The notes under the pieces were generated by a model that saw only the letters and a list, made by a program, of their open reading frames with translations, was not told the origin of the DNA and did not search any database. Shown here piece by piece: positions 1 through 9,059 of a stretch of 39,190 nt of DNA. A program made the position numbers and the translations under genes. This DNA comes from Bacteroidaceae bacterium (GTDB lineage Bacteria > Bacteroidota > Bacteroidia > Bacteroidales > Bacteroidaceae). Location of the stretch: assembly GCA_024398405.1 (NCBI GenBank), contig JAKSJE010000011.1, forward strand, positions 1 to 39,190. The letters are read 5' to 3'. How positions within the stretch are numbered: position 1 is the first letter of the stretch; every line of letters starts with the position of its first letter.

Positions 1-52
1 CTGCTCGGAACAAACCTCAAAATCGCCAGAAATGAATTTATAGAACCCACCT
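1..52 (-). repeat. Edge of MITE-like palindromic element (partial copy)
   Basis: Bases 1-52 are nearly the reverse complement of 28263-28314. Both share the outer end GTGGGTTCTATAAATTCATTTC and the inner block TTTGTTCCGAGC. The window therefore opens inside an inverted copy of the element described at 28263-28464, and its outer boundary is the AGAACCCACCT at 42-52. The rest of this copy lies outside the window. It sits about 100 bp upstream of a decayed transporter gene. Confidence 0.75.
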
Positions 53-153
53 AAACTTGCATTACGAGCCGGCATGTAACGGCATCGTAATCCGAATGTA
101 ATGTTATTGTAACGTACAAGTTGTACTTTCGCGTACTAACCAATATCTTGAGA

Positions 154-1065
154 ATGGAATTAATCATTAACATTTTCTCCTTAGTCGGTTCCCTGGCGTT
201 GTTCCTTTTCGGTATGAAGACTATGTCGGAGGGACTTGAGAAATTCGCGGGCGACCGTCTTCGCGGCATTCTCTCAGCCATGACGGGAAACCGCGTGATG
301 GGTGTCATGACCGGAATCCTCATTACAGCCCTCATACAGTCCTCTTCCGCCACGACCGTGATGGTGGTCTCGTTCGTCAATGCTGGGCTGATGACCCTGA
401 CACAGTCAATCGGAGTGATCATGGGGGCCAACATCGGTACGACGATAACCGCGTTCATGGCATCTCTGACAGCTAACACTTAGGCGCGCCGGGCTGCGCT
501 GGCACATCTGTTCTTCAACGTCTTCGGTGTGGTGATAGTCCTGATTGTCTTCTATCCGGCATGTGACGGCGTGACCTGGCTTGTCGAGAGCCTCATGGGT
601 GGCGGCAACGACTTGTTCAAACTCTCGGCGTTCCATACAGCCTTCAATGTCATCAACACACTGCTGCTTATTGGCTTCGTCCGTCAGATAGAGTTGTTCG
701 TGTGCAAGGTGCTGCCAATAAAGGAGAAGGACGAGGAACACCGTCTGAAGTTCATCAGCGGTGGATTGCTCTCAACTGCCGAACTGAGTATCATGGAGGC
801 TCAGAAGGAGGTCATGAACTTCGCGGGGAGATGCAAGAAGATGTTCGGCTTTGTTGGTGAGCTGATGGACATCGATGACGAAGTGGCGTTCGAAAAACTA
901 CATGCGCGGATTGAGAAGTATGAGAACATCACTGACCAGATGGAGATTGAGATTGCCGGATATCTGAACAAGGTCAGCGAGGGACGGCTGTCGGATGCCT
1001 CGAAGACGGAGATACGCAAGATGCTCCGGCAGATAACCGAGCTTGAGTCAATAATTTGCAGGTGA
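154..1065 (+). pseudogene. Na/Pi-cotransporter family protein (NptA/PhoU-like), degraded
   Basis: The intact family consists of membrane transporters, predicted to be sodium-phosphate cotransporters, with two homologous membrane repeats each carrying a QSSSAT motif, followed by a PhoU-like helical domain. The reading frame begins at ATG 154 with a first membrane segment, has one QSSSATTVMVV motif, then GANIGTTITA, and stops at TAG 481-483. The same frame continues with ARRAALAHLFFNVFGVV, two more membrane segments and a PhoU-like helical region, and ends at 1063-1065 in the middle of a typical ELES helix. The text after GANIGTTITA looks like the region that normally follows the second repeat, so the stretch between the two repeats seems to be deleted. 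The result is about 300 codons where 550-600 is usual. The frame is open apart from the single stop, so decay is recent. It abuts the convergent GH31 gene by 2 bp. Confidence 0.85.
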
Positions 1066-1067
1066 CG

Positions 1068-3389
1068 TCAGAGTCTGACCTTGACTTCCTTTCCCGTGTA
1101 CGAGACGGTCTTGCCGCCTATCCTGAAGCTGCGCTTCTGGAGCATACCCGGGAAACTGCCCTGGCGCTTGCCGATGGTAAGGGTGCGTGAACGGTCGTTC
1201 CATGTGAGCCGGATGGTGGAATACAGTCCCTTCTCGTAGTTGTAGCCGTCGCCCTCGTCCTCATAGAGCGTGAACGTGGCGTTGTCGCCCGGAATCACCT
1301 TGATCTCCATGTCGTTCCAGCCCTTCTGGTCTGTGTGTTGCTGACCTTCAACCATAGGAAGGATGGTTCCGGCTTTCAGGAACACTGGGCTGTGGAAGAT
1401 GTTGGTGCTGACTTCCACTTCCTGTCCACCTTTGTACTTATCGCCGGTGTGCATCTCAGTCCATTCGGTTCCTGAAGGCAGATAGACGCGGAACGTCTTT
1501 TCCTGAGTCCAGTCAACCTTCCGGTTGAACCACTCACGCGAGATTTTCTCCTCGGTGTAAAGAGGCTCGAGTACCGGACATACGAGTATGTTCCTGCCGA
1601 ACATGAACTCACGGCTGTTGTTCCATGTGTTCTTGTCTTCCGGGAAGTCCATCATCAGCGGACGCATGAAGGAGCCGTCGTTCTTTGTGACATCCCATGA
1701 CGTGCTGTAGATGTAAGGCATGAGTGTGTAGCGCATCCTGACGGTCTGGACGAGTGCGTCATATACCGGCTCGCCTTCCTTGCCGAAGTAGTATATCTCA
1801 CGGAATATGTCGGCTCCGTGGCTGCGCATCATCGGATTGAAGAGCCCGAACTGCATCCAGCGAACGAACAGTTCCTGGAACTGAGGGTTACGAGGTGCGG
1901 AATTGTGACCTGCGACGCTGTAGGAACCGGCAAAGAAACCGCCTATGTCGGTGTTGACATTAGGATTGGCGGTGAGGGTGTAGTTGAGGCAAATCGGAAT
2001 CTGCTTGCGGAATGTGTCCCATGACGAGCCGGTGTCACCGGTCCATGTGTTGGCTCCCGTGCGTTGCTGGCCGGAGAAATAGCTGCGCGTGAGGATGAAG
2101 ACTCGTTTGTCGCTGTCAACAGCCCTCTGTGCGTCATACACGCCCTCGACCGTCGCAAGCGGGAAGGCGTTCCTTACGCTCCTGTAGCTGACTTGGGTTT
2201 CCTTGCCGTCAGGCTGCGTCATAGGGACCACCTGGTCGAGGTCGCTGTCCTTGTAGCTGTGATGATCAGGATCGGTGGAGTCCATCCACCATGCGTCGAT
2301 ACCCATCTTGTGCATCACCGAAAGGTACTTCCAGTAGATGTCGCGTGCTTCCTTGCTGTAGCAGTCATACACCCTGACCCCCGAAGGATAGTCCATCTTG
2401 GGCGGCCACTGAGGCAGTCCGCTCTGAGGCCATGTCTCGAAGTCGAAGAGCAGGCCTTTCGACTTGAGCTCACGGAACGGTTTCGTCTCCGGTCCGAAGG
2501 ATGCCCAGATGGAGATGGAGAGGTGGGCATTCTGCCTGTGGACTTCGTCGATCATGCGCTGAGGCTGTGGGAACTGGTCGTTGAGGAACTCCATGGCGTT
2601 CCATGTGTAGTTGCTGCCCCAGTACTGCCAGTCCTGGATGATGCCGTCGAACGGAATCCTCAGGTCACGATACCGATGAACCACCTCAAGCAACTCGTCC
2701 TGGCTCTTGTAGCGTTCACGGCACTGGTGGAAGCCGTATGTCCACAGAGGGAGCATCGGCACGTGCCCGGAGAGGTTGCGCATACATGCGATGACGCCAT
2801 CGGCATTGCCGCCGTACATGAAGTAGTAGTCAATCAGGCCGCCGACTTCCGACTCCCAGGTCAGTAGGTTGTCTCTGTCCTGTATAAGTGTAGGTGAGTA
2901 GTTGTCCCAGAAGACACCGTAGCCCTTGATGCTCTGGAAGAAATGGGCGTAGTCCTCGAGGTTGCTCTGCTCCATGCGACGGTTCTCACCGCGCTGCGAC
3001 ATCTTGCCGTTCTGTAGCAGACCGATGCCGTATATCGGCTCATCGGCATCAAGCGCGAAGCCTTGCGACACTTTGTATGAGCCTTTGTCAGGTCCCTGCG
3101 TGATTGGAGTGAAACGTGAGTCACCTTCGCGGAGCAGGATGTTGCCTTTACGGTCGGAGAATGTGACGTTGCCCTTGTCATCGACAGACCACTTGAAGTC
3201 CATCTTCGACTTCGGCTCTTGTCTGGCTGTGACCACCAGAGACTGTTTCAGGGACTTGGCATCTGAGTTGCCGGTTGTCTTGACCACCCTTACGATGTTG
3301 TTTCCGTAAGGTATAACCTCGGTCTTGGTCTGTGCGCCGGCAGAAGCGGCGAGACACAGAACTGATACGATAAAAAACCAACGGTTCAT
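1068..3389 (-). CDS. Glycoside hydrolase family 31 (alpha-glucosidase/alpha-xylosidase-like), secreted
   Basis: This is a 773-aa exo-acting alpha-glycosidase of family GH31. I start it at the ATG at 3389, which gives a clean Sec signal peptide (MNRWFFIVSVLCLAASAGAQ); a 15-codon upstream extension would run into the preceding terminator. An N-terminal beta-sandwich (about 20-200) is followed by the (beta/alpha)8 barrel. The catalytic nucleophile is the Asp in WWMDSTDPD (about residue 369) and the acid/base the Asp in WTGDTGSSW (about 449). IIQDWQYWG and the WPPKMDYPSGVRVYD stretch are typical of the Bacteroidetes branch. A C-terminal DUF5110-like sandwich carries YEDEGDGYNYEKG. Substrate cannot be fixed from sequence; alpha-xylosides or alpha-glucosides are likely. 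It lies downstream of alkaline phosphatase but is separated from it by a terminator, so it may be partly read-through expressed. Confidence 0.93.
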   Translation of the reverse strand: MNRWFFIVSVLCLAASAGAQTKTEVIPYGNNIVRVVKTTGNSDAKSLKQSLVVTARQEPKSKMDFKWSVDDKGNVTFSDRKGNILLREGDSRFTPITQGPDKGSYKVSQGFALDADEPIYGIGLLQNGKMSQRGENRRMEQSNLEDYAHFFQSIKGYGVFWDNYSPTLIQDRDNLLTWESEVGGLIDYYFMYGGNADGVIACMRNLSGHVPMLPLWTYGFHQCRERYKSQDELLEVVHRYRDLRIPFDGIIQDWQYWGSNYTWNAMEFLNDQFPQPQRMIDEVHRQNAHLSISIWASFGPETKPFRELKSKGLLFDFETWPQSGLPQWPPKMDYPSGVRVYDCYSKEARDIYWKYLSVMHKMGIDAWWMDSTDPDHHSYKDSDLDQVVPMTQPDGKETQVSYRSVRNAFPLATVEGVYDAQRAVDSDKRVFILTRSYFSGQQRTGANTWTGDTGSSWDTFRKQIPICLNYTLTANPNVNTDIGGFFAGSYSVAGHNSAPRNPQFQELFVRWMQFGLFNPMMRSHGADIFREIYYFGKEGEPVYDALVQTVRMRYTLMPYIYSTSWDVTKNDGSFMRPLMMDFPEDKNTWNNSREFMFGRNILVCPVLEPLYTEEKISREWFNRKVDWTQEKTFRVYLPSGTEWTEMHTGDKYKGGQEVEVSTNIFHSPVFLKAGTILPMVEGQQHTDQKGWNDMEIKVIPGDNATFTLYEDEGDGYNYEKGLYSTIRLTWNDRSRTLTIGKRQGSFPGMLQKRSFRIGGKTVSYTGKEVKVRL

Positions 3390-3403
3390 AATTAAACAGG
3401 AAT

Positions 3404-3443
3404 GAAAAAAGGCTGGTGTGCACGCATGCAGCATCAGCCTTTG
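3404..3443 (-). terminator. Intrinsic terminator after alkaline phosphatase
   Basis: On the minus strand AAAGGCTGATG pairs with CACCAGCCTTT (one A-C mismatch), and the distal arm runs directly into six T residues. It begins about 10 nt after the alkaline phosphatase stop and about 15 nt before the GH31 ATG, so it should limit read-through between the two genes. Confidence 0.75.
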
Positions 3444-3452
3444 GTTAGACGA

Positions 3453-5138
3453 TTATTTATTCTTCGCAAGTATTCTCTCGCGGAACGCGCGGGGAACGTA
3501 GTAAGTCTGGTTCTTGTCCACATATACGACTACAGTCGGGATTATCTCCTCCTTGCCGTTCACCGTGACCACATTGGTGTTAGGTGTGAAGACGATGGTG
3601 TTCTTCTTGTATTTCAGAGTGAGCGACTTGCTGTCCATCGTGGTCTTCAGTCCCTTGATGTCCTTGAACACATCGGCATGAGGTGCGAAGTTCGCGTTGG
3701 TCAGACTGTCCAGGATGTCATGCGTCAGGCCGGTGACCGAACAGAGATAGTGGTTGAGTTCGACGTTGGTGAGCATACCCGACGGGCGGCTTGCGTTGTC
3801 GGGATGGTAGGCAGCGAGGAACACGTCCTCACCTGTATGTCCGTTAGTGGTGAATGCCAGCCCGGTGCGTTCGGTCATGAACTGTGCTATCATGCGGTTG
3901 AATGACGAGTTGTAGCCTGCCACTGGCTTGCGGTCCTCTCGCTTGATAGGGCTGCTGCCATAGCCTTTGTGGTTCTTGAGGGCCTCGAGCTCCTTGTCAG
4001 TCAACTTGAAACCGCACAGTTCCTGGAAGATGTCCTGAGCCTGTTCGAACGGGGCACTGTTGAGTCTGCGGGCCACAGCGCCTGACGATGCTTTCATTTT
4101 GTGCAATGCGCCGAAGAGGTCCTGCTTCGGTGTTCCGGCGTAGTTGCCGTTATCGCGACGGCCAATGCTGAGTCCGCTGTTGCCGTGGTCGGGGAGTATG
4201 ACGACCGCTGTCTCACCGTTCTGCTTGGCGAAGTCGAGCGCCACCTTGCAGGCGCGGTCGAAAGCGAGGAACTCGGTGACGATGCCTATCGGGTCGTTGT
4301 CATGTGCCGCGAAGTCAACCTCGCTGCCTTCCACCATTATCACGAAACCGTCCTCGTCCTGAGAGAGATGGCGAATCGCCACCTGTGTCATTTCGGCAAG
4401 TGAAGGCTCTTTCTGAGGGTCGCGGTCGATGTCGTATGACATATCGTTCGGACGGAACAATGCCCACATCTTACGGCTGTCGCATGTCCGCATGCCCGCC
4501 GCGTCGTCCTTCAGCACTGCCCACCCGTTGTCCGTGAGAAAGGACTGCAACTCTGGAGTCACCATTCTCGTTCCGCCACCTATCAGCACGTCGATTCCGT
4601 TGTGAATCATCTGGTTTGCGATAGCCAACCCATTGTTGCGGTTATAGCAGTGTGACGTACAATCAGCCGGTGTGGCATGATTGAAGACGCAGGTGCTTAC
4701 CAGACCTATCGACTTGCCCATCATGAGGCGCGTGGCCTCAAGGAGTGTGGTCAGCGGCTGGTAGGCACGGGCTGAGTCCATTGGGTAGATGTCGCTTTCA
4801 GGATGGGCGATAGGGTAGGTAGATACCCAGCCTTTGAGGCTTGGATAGCCGGTCATGTAGCATGAGGTGGTCGGTGCGGAGTCGCCTATCGGAGCGTTGG
4901 AGCAGGTCGTCCTGACTGTTCCGCACAGGTAAGGGTCGATGCTCAGTTTCGGCATGTCGGGGTTCTGCATCCACTGATACCATCTTGCGGTTGAGACTGA
5001 GGCAAGTGAGCATCCGTCAGGAATCAGTATGATTAGGTTCTTTACTGGTTTCACGTTCTGAATGTCCTGCGCTGTGACATAGCCGGTTCGGCAAATGCAC
5101 ATGGCGAGTGCCAGTGCAATGAATCTGAGATTTCGCAT
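3453..5138 (-). CDS. Alkaline phosphatase, secreted
   Basis: This 561-aa phosphomonoesterase of the PhoA family (PF00245) has a signal peptide ending near TGYVTAQ and should act in the periplasm. The first metal-binding Asp is in LIILIPDGCSLAS. The nucleophile serine is in APIGDSAPTTSCYMTG (about residue 86), and MVEGSEVDFAAHDND, ILPDHGNSG and TNGHTGEDV supply the remaining metal ligands, so the active site appears complete. A C-terminal part after about 480 carries a short beta-rich tail typical of Bacteroidetes versions. The ATG at 5138 follows a -7 box at 5196-5189 and the gene ends at a clear terminator, so it is probably monocistronic. Phosphate-responsive control is plausible, but no Pho box was identified. 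Confidence 0.93.
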   Translation of the reverse strand: MRNLRFIALALAMCICRTGYVTAQDIQNVKPVKNLIILIPDGCSLASVSTARWYQWMQNPDMPKLSIDPYLCGTVRTTCSNAPIGDSAPTTSCYMTGYPSLKGWVSTYPIAHPESDIYPMDSARAYQPLTTLLEATRLMMGKSIGLVSTCVFNHATPADCTSHCYNRNNGLAIANQMIHNGIDVLIGGGTRMVTPELQSFLTDNGWAVLKDDAAGMRTCDSRKMWALFRPNDMSYDIDRDPQKEPSLAEMTQVAIRHLSQDEDGFVIMVEGSEVDFAAHDNDPIGIVTEFLAFDRACKVALDFAKQNGETAVVILPDHGNSGLSIGRRDNGNYAGTPKQDLFGALHKMKASSGAVARRLNSAPFEQAQDIFQELCGFKLTDKELEALKNHKGYGSSPIKREDRKPVAGYNSSFNRMIAQFMTERTGLAFTTNGHTGEDVFLAAYHPDNASRPSGMLTNVELNHYLCSVTGLTHDILDSLTNANFAPHADVFKDIKGLKTTMDSKSLTLKYKKNTIVFTPNTNVVTVNGKEEIIPTVVVYVDKNQTYYVPRAFRERILAKNK

Positions 5139-5188
5139 AATATCGTTCTTTTTTGATTTATAGTTAATGCTGTTTGTGAAATTCAGTG

Positions 5189-5196
5189 CAAATATA
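5189..5196 (-). promoter_or_regulatory. Bacteroidetes -7 box for alkaline phosphatase
   Basis: The minus strand reads TATATTTG, a perfect TAnnTTTG, about 50 nt before the ATG at 5138. No TTTG -33 box is visible at 19-21 nt, so the upstream element is weak or absent; this would fit activator dependence. Confidence 0.5.
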
Positions 5197-5269
5197 GCAA
5201 AAATATTCGTATGGTGTCTCTCAATGAGCCTATTTTTTAATGAAAAACGTCCTTGGGCATCATGTCGCG

Positions 5270-5300
5270 AAAAAAAAGCAGCGTCAGAAACTGACGCTGC
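5270..5300 (-). terminator. Intrinsic terminator after the small secreted protein
   Basis: A perfect 10-bp stem GCAGCGTCAG/CTGACGCTGC with a 3-nt loop is followed on the minus strand by eight T residues. It lies 30 nt past the stop of the gene at 5330-5707. Confidence 0.9.
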
Positions 5301-5329
5301 CGTTGTCTTGCGGAAATATGCCCATGCGA

Positions 5330-5707
5330 TCAGAAACCGCCGCCGCCGAAGCCGCCCTGCTGGAATCTCTCACGCATCTTCTTCTGGTCTTCCTCGTATG
5401 CCTTGTACTGTTCCTCTGTGAGAACGCTCTTGATTGTGTCGTTCTGAGCCTTCATGCGCTTCTGCATGGCTTCCATGTCGAAACCGCCCTGACCGCCACC
5501 GTTCTGGAAGTCTTCCATCATCTTCTTCGTGCTGTCTGTGAAGAATTTGAGCAGTTTGTTGTACTGAGTGTCATTGAGTTTGTAGGTTTCCTTCATACGT
5601 GCCACCTGCTGCTTTGCCATCTCCTCAGGGTTGAAGTCGCCGAATCCCTGTGCGAAAGCTCCTGTCGTAAGGACGAGAGCCAAAAGAGTCATGATGATCT
5701 TTTTCAT
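5330..5707 (-). CDS. Small secreted helical protein, Spy/DUF4890-like
   Basis: This 125-aa protein starts with a signal peptide (MKKIIMTLLALVLTTGAFAQ). The mature part is an acidic and basic helical region rich in Met, Gln and Lys with two LT/LN-type turns (YKLNDTQYNKLLKF and SVLTEEQYKAYEEDQKKMRERF) and ends in a glycine-phenylalanine tail, GGFGGGGF. The LTxEQ pattern resembles periplasmic Spy/CpxP-type proteins and Bacteroidetes DUF4890 proteins, which suggests a periplasmic chaperone-like or stress-sensing role. That is inference from composition and motif only. It is transcribed alone, divergently from the lyase-family gene, and has its own terminator. Confidence 0.8.
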   Translation of the reverse strand: MKKIIMTLLALVLTTGAFAQGFGDFNPEEMAKQQVARMKETYKLNDTQYNKLLKFFTDSTKKMMEDFQNGGGQGGFDMEAMQKRMKAQNDTIKSVLTEEQYKAYEEDQKKMRERFQQGGFGGGGF

Positions 5708-5816
5708 TGTTCGTGTTGTTTTTAAGATTAATAAATACGTAACTGCTATTTGTGCCGTCTTTTTTCCTCTCTTGACGCAATGCCCGATAAAAGGTTTAAT
5801 CTAATCAGAGAATATT

Positions 5817-5847
5817 TTTGTGGTATGTGATATTTTTTGTAAGTTTG
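5817..5847 (+). promoter_or_regulatory. Consensus Bacteroidetes sigma-ABfr promoter
   Basis: TTTG at 5817-5820 and TAAGTTTG at 5840-5847 are separated by 19 nt, matching the -33/-7 consensus in sequence and spacing. Transcription should start around 5850, which excludes the upstream in-frame TTG at 5818 as the start of the following gene. Confidence 0.8.
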
Positions 5848-5922
5848 CGATGCGAAAAGACGCTTAGTGGTTGTCACGGTGTGGAGACCGTGCACGTTAC
5901 GAGGCAGAAGAAGGTAGGAATC

Positions 5923-8103
5923 ATGACAAGAATCTCAATGTTGCTGCTGATGATGTGCCTGGCAGCGACAGGCTGGGCACAGAAGTTCGCGCACCCGGGT
6001 TTGCTGCACGGCACAGATGACATAGAACGGATGACGCGGCTGATCGAGCGAAAATACCCGGTTGCCTTTGTGTCGTACGAGAAACTCCTGGCTGACAGCA
6101 GGTCCTCGGCTGATTACAAGCCGCGCGGGCCGTTCGACATCATAGCCCGCGATGGTGTCTATCAGTCAAGGAGGAAGCCGAGCGAGGACGACTGTGCTGC
6201 CGCATACTATAACGCCCTGCTCTGGGCTGTCACCAAGGATGACGCTCATGGCCGCAAGGCGATGGAGATTATCAGGCTCTATGCCGACAGCCTGAAGTGC
6301 ATCACAGGCACCGAGGCTCCGTTATGCGCCGGACTGCAGGGGTTCATGTTGCTCAACGCCTGCGAGCTGATGAGGTACATGCCACGCATGCAGAGCGAAG
6401 GAACTGACACCATGATGAGCACATGGACAAAACTCGACACCAGGAACGTGGAGCGGATGATAAAGTACGTGTTCGTTCCTCACATAGACGAGTTCAGGAA
6501 GGCAGCACCCTGTACGAATGGCAGCTGGGGCATCGCCGTGAACAAACTGCGCATCGCCGTTGCCGTATTCACCGAGGACAGGAAGATGCTGAGAGAGGCA
6601 CTTGAATACCACTGCGGGACTAACGAACAGGGCAGGAACGACAACGGCTCCCTGGCCAACTACATCGGAGTGTCAGGCCAGTGTCAGGAGAGCGGGCGTG
6701 ACCAACGGTGGGTAATGACGTCGCTCGGCTCAATGGCTGAGTTCTGCGAGGTGGCATGGAACCAGGGGCTGGACATCTACGGCGAGAAGGAGAACCGCCT
6801 GTTGTCCGGCTATGAGTACATGTGCAAGGCGAACCTCGGATTCGAGGTCCCGTTTGAGCAGTGGAAGGACAAGAGCGGCAAGTACAGCCAGTGGAAAGTC
6901 ATCTGCGAGGCCGGCATGGGCGAATGGAGGAACGTACTGGAGATAGCATACAACCACTATGTGGGCAGGAAAGACCTCAAGATGCCATACACGGCTATGG
7001 CGCTACGGCATGTGAGACCAGAAGGAACGGGCAACCAATGCGACAATGCGGGCTACGGCTCGCTGACTTTCCTCAGGGACACACCATGCGACCTCGTCAC
7101 CACATCCCCGGGCATGCGACTCATCCTGCACAGCGAGACGCGCGACTACGACCCCGTCGCCGAACCAGTCATCAGGATGGCCGGAGCCGAGAACCTCACT
7201 CTCGCGAAGACGATGGACTGTTGGACCGAATACTGGGACATGAAGCCTGCCGGCATGAAGGACGGTATGTACGAGTACAGACCCGGCGAGGCGGTGTCGA
7301 GGAATGGTTTTGACTTCGGCTCCGCGAAAGCAACCACCACCTTTATTATATATGGCAACCTCGACATAGAGAAGGAACTGCGATACTGCAGGAGTCAGAT
7401 ACGAAGGACCTGGGCTCAGCTCAGGGGCGACGGCTCCGAGCCTGTGGACTCATCAAGGACAATCACCGGCATAGCCCCATACGACTCGATATGGGAAAGG
7501 ACATATGCGGACCGCGACGAATGGAAAGGCGTGTTCTGGGAAGGCGTCAGGAGCGAGAACGTGACGGGCGACCTTGCCGCCCGGCTGGCTGAGGCAGGCA
7601 AGGCCATGAGCACTAAGGCAATCGCCGCCCGAAATGACACCACACTGGCCCGGAACTGCGCATGGCGCATCTATGGCTACGCCTCACAGTATGCCGGAAC
7701 AAAGGACGCCGATGCTCGCCGACGCGCTGAGCAGGCGGCCGACTGGTACCTGAAGAACCTTCCTTACGACATGATACCATACTGGAGCTTCAACTCGCCG
7801 GTGAGACTGAAAATCCACCGTGACGCCTGCTCCGCATGCATAGCCGCATCAGGCCTGCTGACATTGAGTAAGGCCTTGGCGTCTGGCACGCAGGATGAGC
7901 GGTCGAAAGCCGAGGGCTATCGCGCAGCCGCTCTGAGGATGCTCATCGAACTCTCGTCCGACCGCTATCAGAGCCGTGACAGCAAACCGTCACTGCTGCT
8001 ACACTCCGTCGGAGACATGTATTCGGGAACCCAGATGGACTACAGTCTGATAATGGCCGACTACTACTATATCGAGGCACTGGGAAAAGCAAGAAACAAC
8101 TGA
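5923..8103 (+). CDS. Alginate lyase family protein (PF05426-like polysaccharide lyase)
   Basis: This 726-aa secreted protein starts at ATG 5923, the first start after the predicted transcription start, and has a signal peptide (MTRISMLLLMMCLAATGWAQ). The mature N-terminus HPGLLHGTDDIERM is the usual opening of this family. Within an all-alpha toroid of about 350 residues it has NGSWGIAVNKLRIAVAVFTEDR and GVSGQCQESGRDQRW, followed by CEVAWNQGLDIYGEKENRLLSGYEYMCK. These are hallmark motifs of Bacteroidetes alginate-lyase-domain proteins, some of which act on glucuronan or alginate by beta-elimination. The C-terminal 300 residues are less conserved, with a helical region ending in a Tyr-rich segment. 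The substrate is not deducible. It is followed 2 bp later by a hydrolase lipoprotein gene, so the two are surely co-transcribed. Confidence 0.85.
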   Translation: MTRISMLLLMMCLAATGWAQKFAHPGLLHGTDDIERMTRLIERKYPVAFVSYEKLLADSRSSADYKPRGPFDIIARDGVYQSRRKPSEDDCAAAYYNALLWAVTKDDAHGRKAMEIIRLYADSLKCITGTEAPLCAGLQGFMLLNACELMRYMPRMQSEGTDTMMSTWTKLDTRNVERMIKYVFVPHIDEFRKAAPCTNGSWGIAVNKLRIAVAVFTEDRKMLREALEYHCGTNEQGRNDNGSLANYIGVSGQCQESGRDQRWVMTSLGSMAEFCEVAWNQGLDIYGEKENRLLSGYEYMCKANLGFEVPFEQWKDKSGKYSQWKVICEAGMGEWRNVLEIAYNHYVGRKDLKMPYTAMALRHVRPEGTGNQCDNAGYGSLTFLRDTPCDLVTTSPGMRLILHSETRDYDPVAEPVIRMAGAENLTLAKTMDCWTEYWDMKPAGMKDGMYEYRPGEAVSRNGFDFGSAKATTTFIIYGNLDIEKELRYCRSQIRRTWAQLRGDGSEPVDSSRTITGIAPYDSIWERTYADRDEWKGVFWEGVRSENVTGDLAARLAEAGKAMSTKAIAARNDTTLARNCAWRIYGYASQYAGTKDADARRRAEQAADWYLKNLPYDMIPYWSFNSPVRLKIHRDACSACIAASGLLTLSKALASGTQDERSKAEGYRAAALRMLIELSSDRYQSRDSKPSLLLHSVGDMYSGTQMDYSLIMADYYYIEALGKARNN

Positions 8104-8105
8104 GT

Positions 8106-9059
8106 ATGAGAAAGAACACATATTTGACTATGGCACTCCTCTCGGTGCTCATGCTGAGCGGGTGCATAACGAGCAGGGTGCTTGACTACGCCCTGAAGAG
8201 CGACAGACAGAAGGACGAAGCGGCGTATCGTGGGGCATTTGACGGGTACAAGCTCTCGCATCCCGGCGAGAAGGCTTGGGTCGAGGCTTTCACGGACACG
8301 TTCATCGTCAGTGACTATGATGGGAAGCGGCTTCACGCCATCTACCGCAAGGCAGACATCCCGACCCCGAAGACGGCGTTCATCATTCACGGCTATGGGG
8401 GCAGTGCGGCTGGCATGTTGCCTTACGCACGATTCTACGGCAGCGAACTCGGCTACAACGTCTTTCTGCCCGATGTGCAGGCTCACGGACTCAGCGAGGG
8501 CACGATGAAGCGGATGGGATGGCTCGACCGGCTCGACATGTTACAGTGGATGCGGCTGGCGAACAGCATCTTCTCCATCGACGGCAAGGACACGGAGATG
8601 GTGGTGACGGGCGTGTCGATGGGCGGAGCCACGACGATGATGGTCAGCGGTGAGGTCGAGGAAAGGGGCATGACGTTCGTGAGATGCCTCGTGGAAGACT
8701 GTGGATACACCGACGTTTATGACCAGTTCAGTTCCGTAGCCAAAGGGCGTTTCACGTCAGTCCTCGACAAGGCGGACAAGAAATGCCAGAGACAGGAAGG
8801 CTGGGGATTCCGCGAGGCCTCATCGGTCAGCCAGGTGGCAAAGTGCCATCTGCCCATGCTGTTCATACACGGAGGCAGCGACACCTACGTCCCGACCCGC
8901 ATGGTATATGAGGTCTTCGCCAGCAAACCCGGGACAAAGGAGATATGGATTCCCGACGGAGTGACCCATGCCGAGGCCTTCTATGCCCAGGACAGAACCT
9001 ATAAGAACAAAGTACGAGACTTCCTGTCCAGGTATCTCACCCCCCTGCCGAACCAGTGA
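8106..9059 (+). CDS. Alpha/beta hydrolase lipoprotein
   Basis: This 317-aa serine hydrolase is predicted to be a lipoprotein: the signal sequence ends in the lipobox LSGC with Cys20. The fold motifs are FIIHGYGGSAAGM (oxyanion hole region), the nucleophile elbow GVSMGG, the Asp in FIHGGSDTYVP and the His in DGVTHAEAFY, so the triad is complete. It resembles Bacteroidetes BAAT/S15-like and cinnamoyl-esterase-like hydrolases. Its start lies 2 bp after the stop of the lyase-family gene, which suggests it removes ester groups (acetyl or feruloyl) from the same glycan. That link is inference from the operon only. Confidence 0.88.
   Translation: MRKNTYLTMALLSVLMLSGCITSRVLDYALKSDRQKDEAAYRGAFDGYKLSHPGEKAWVEAFTDTFIVSDYDGKRLHAIYRKADIPTPKTAFIIHGYGGSAAGMLPYARFYGSELGYNVFLPDVQAHGLSEGTMKRMGWLDRLDMLQWMRLANSIFSIDGKDTEMVVTGVSMGGATTMMVSGEVEERGMTFVRCLVEDCGYTDVYDQFSSVAKGRFTSVLDKADKKCQRQEGWGFREASSVSQVAKCHLPMLFIHGGSDTYVPTRMVYEVFASKPGTKEIWIPDGVTHAEAFYAQDRTYKNKVRDFLSRYLTPLPNQ

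Noticed and set aside
2064-2867. Long plus-strand open frame (267 codons) opposite the GH31 gene
   Set aside because: It lies fully antisense to a gene with complete GH31 motifs, and its translation shows no recognisable domain or membrane pattern; balanced base composition leaves such shadow frames open.
5818-5922. N-terminal extension of the alginate-lyase-family protein from TTG 5818
   Set aside because: It runs across the promoter -33 and -7 boxes and lacks a signal peptide; ATG 5923 gives a standard one.
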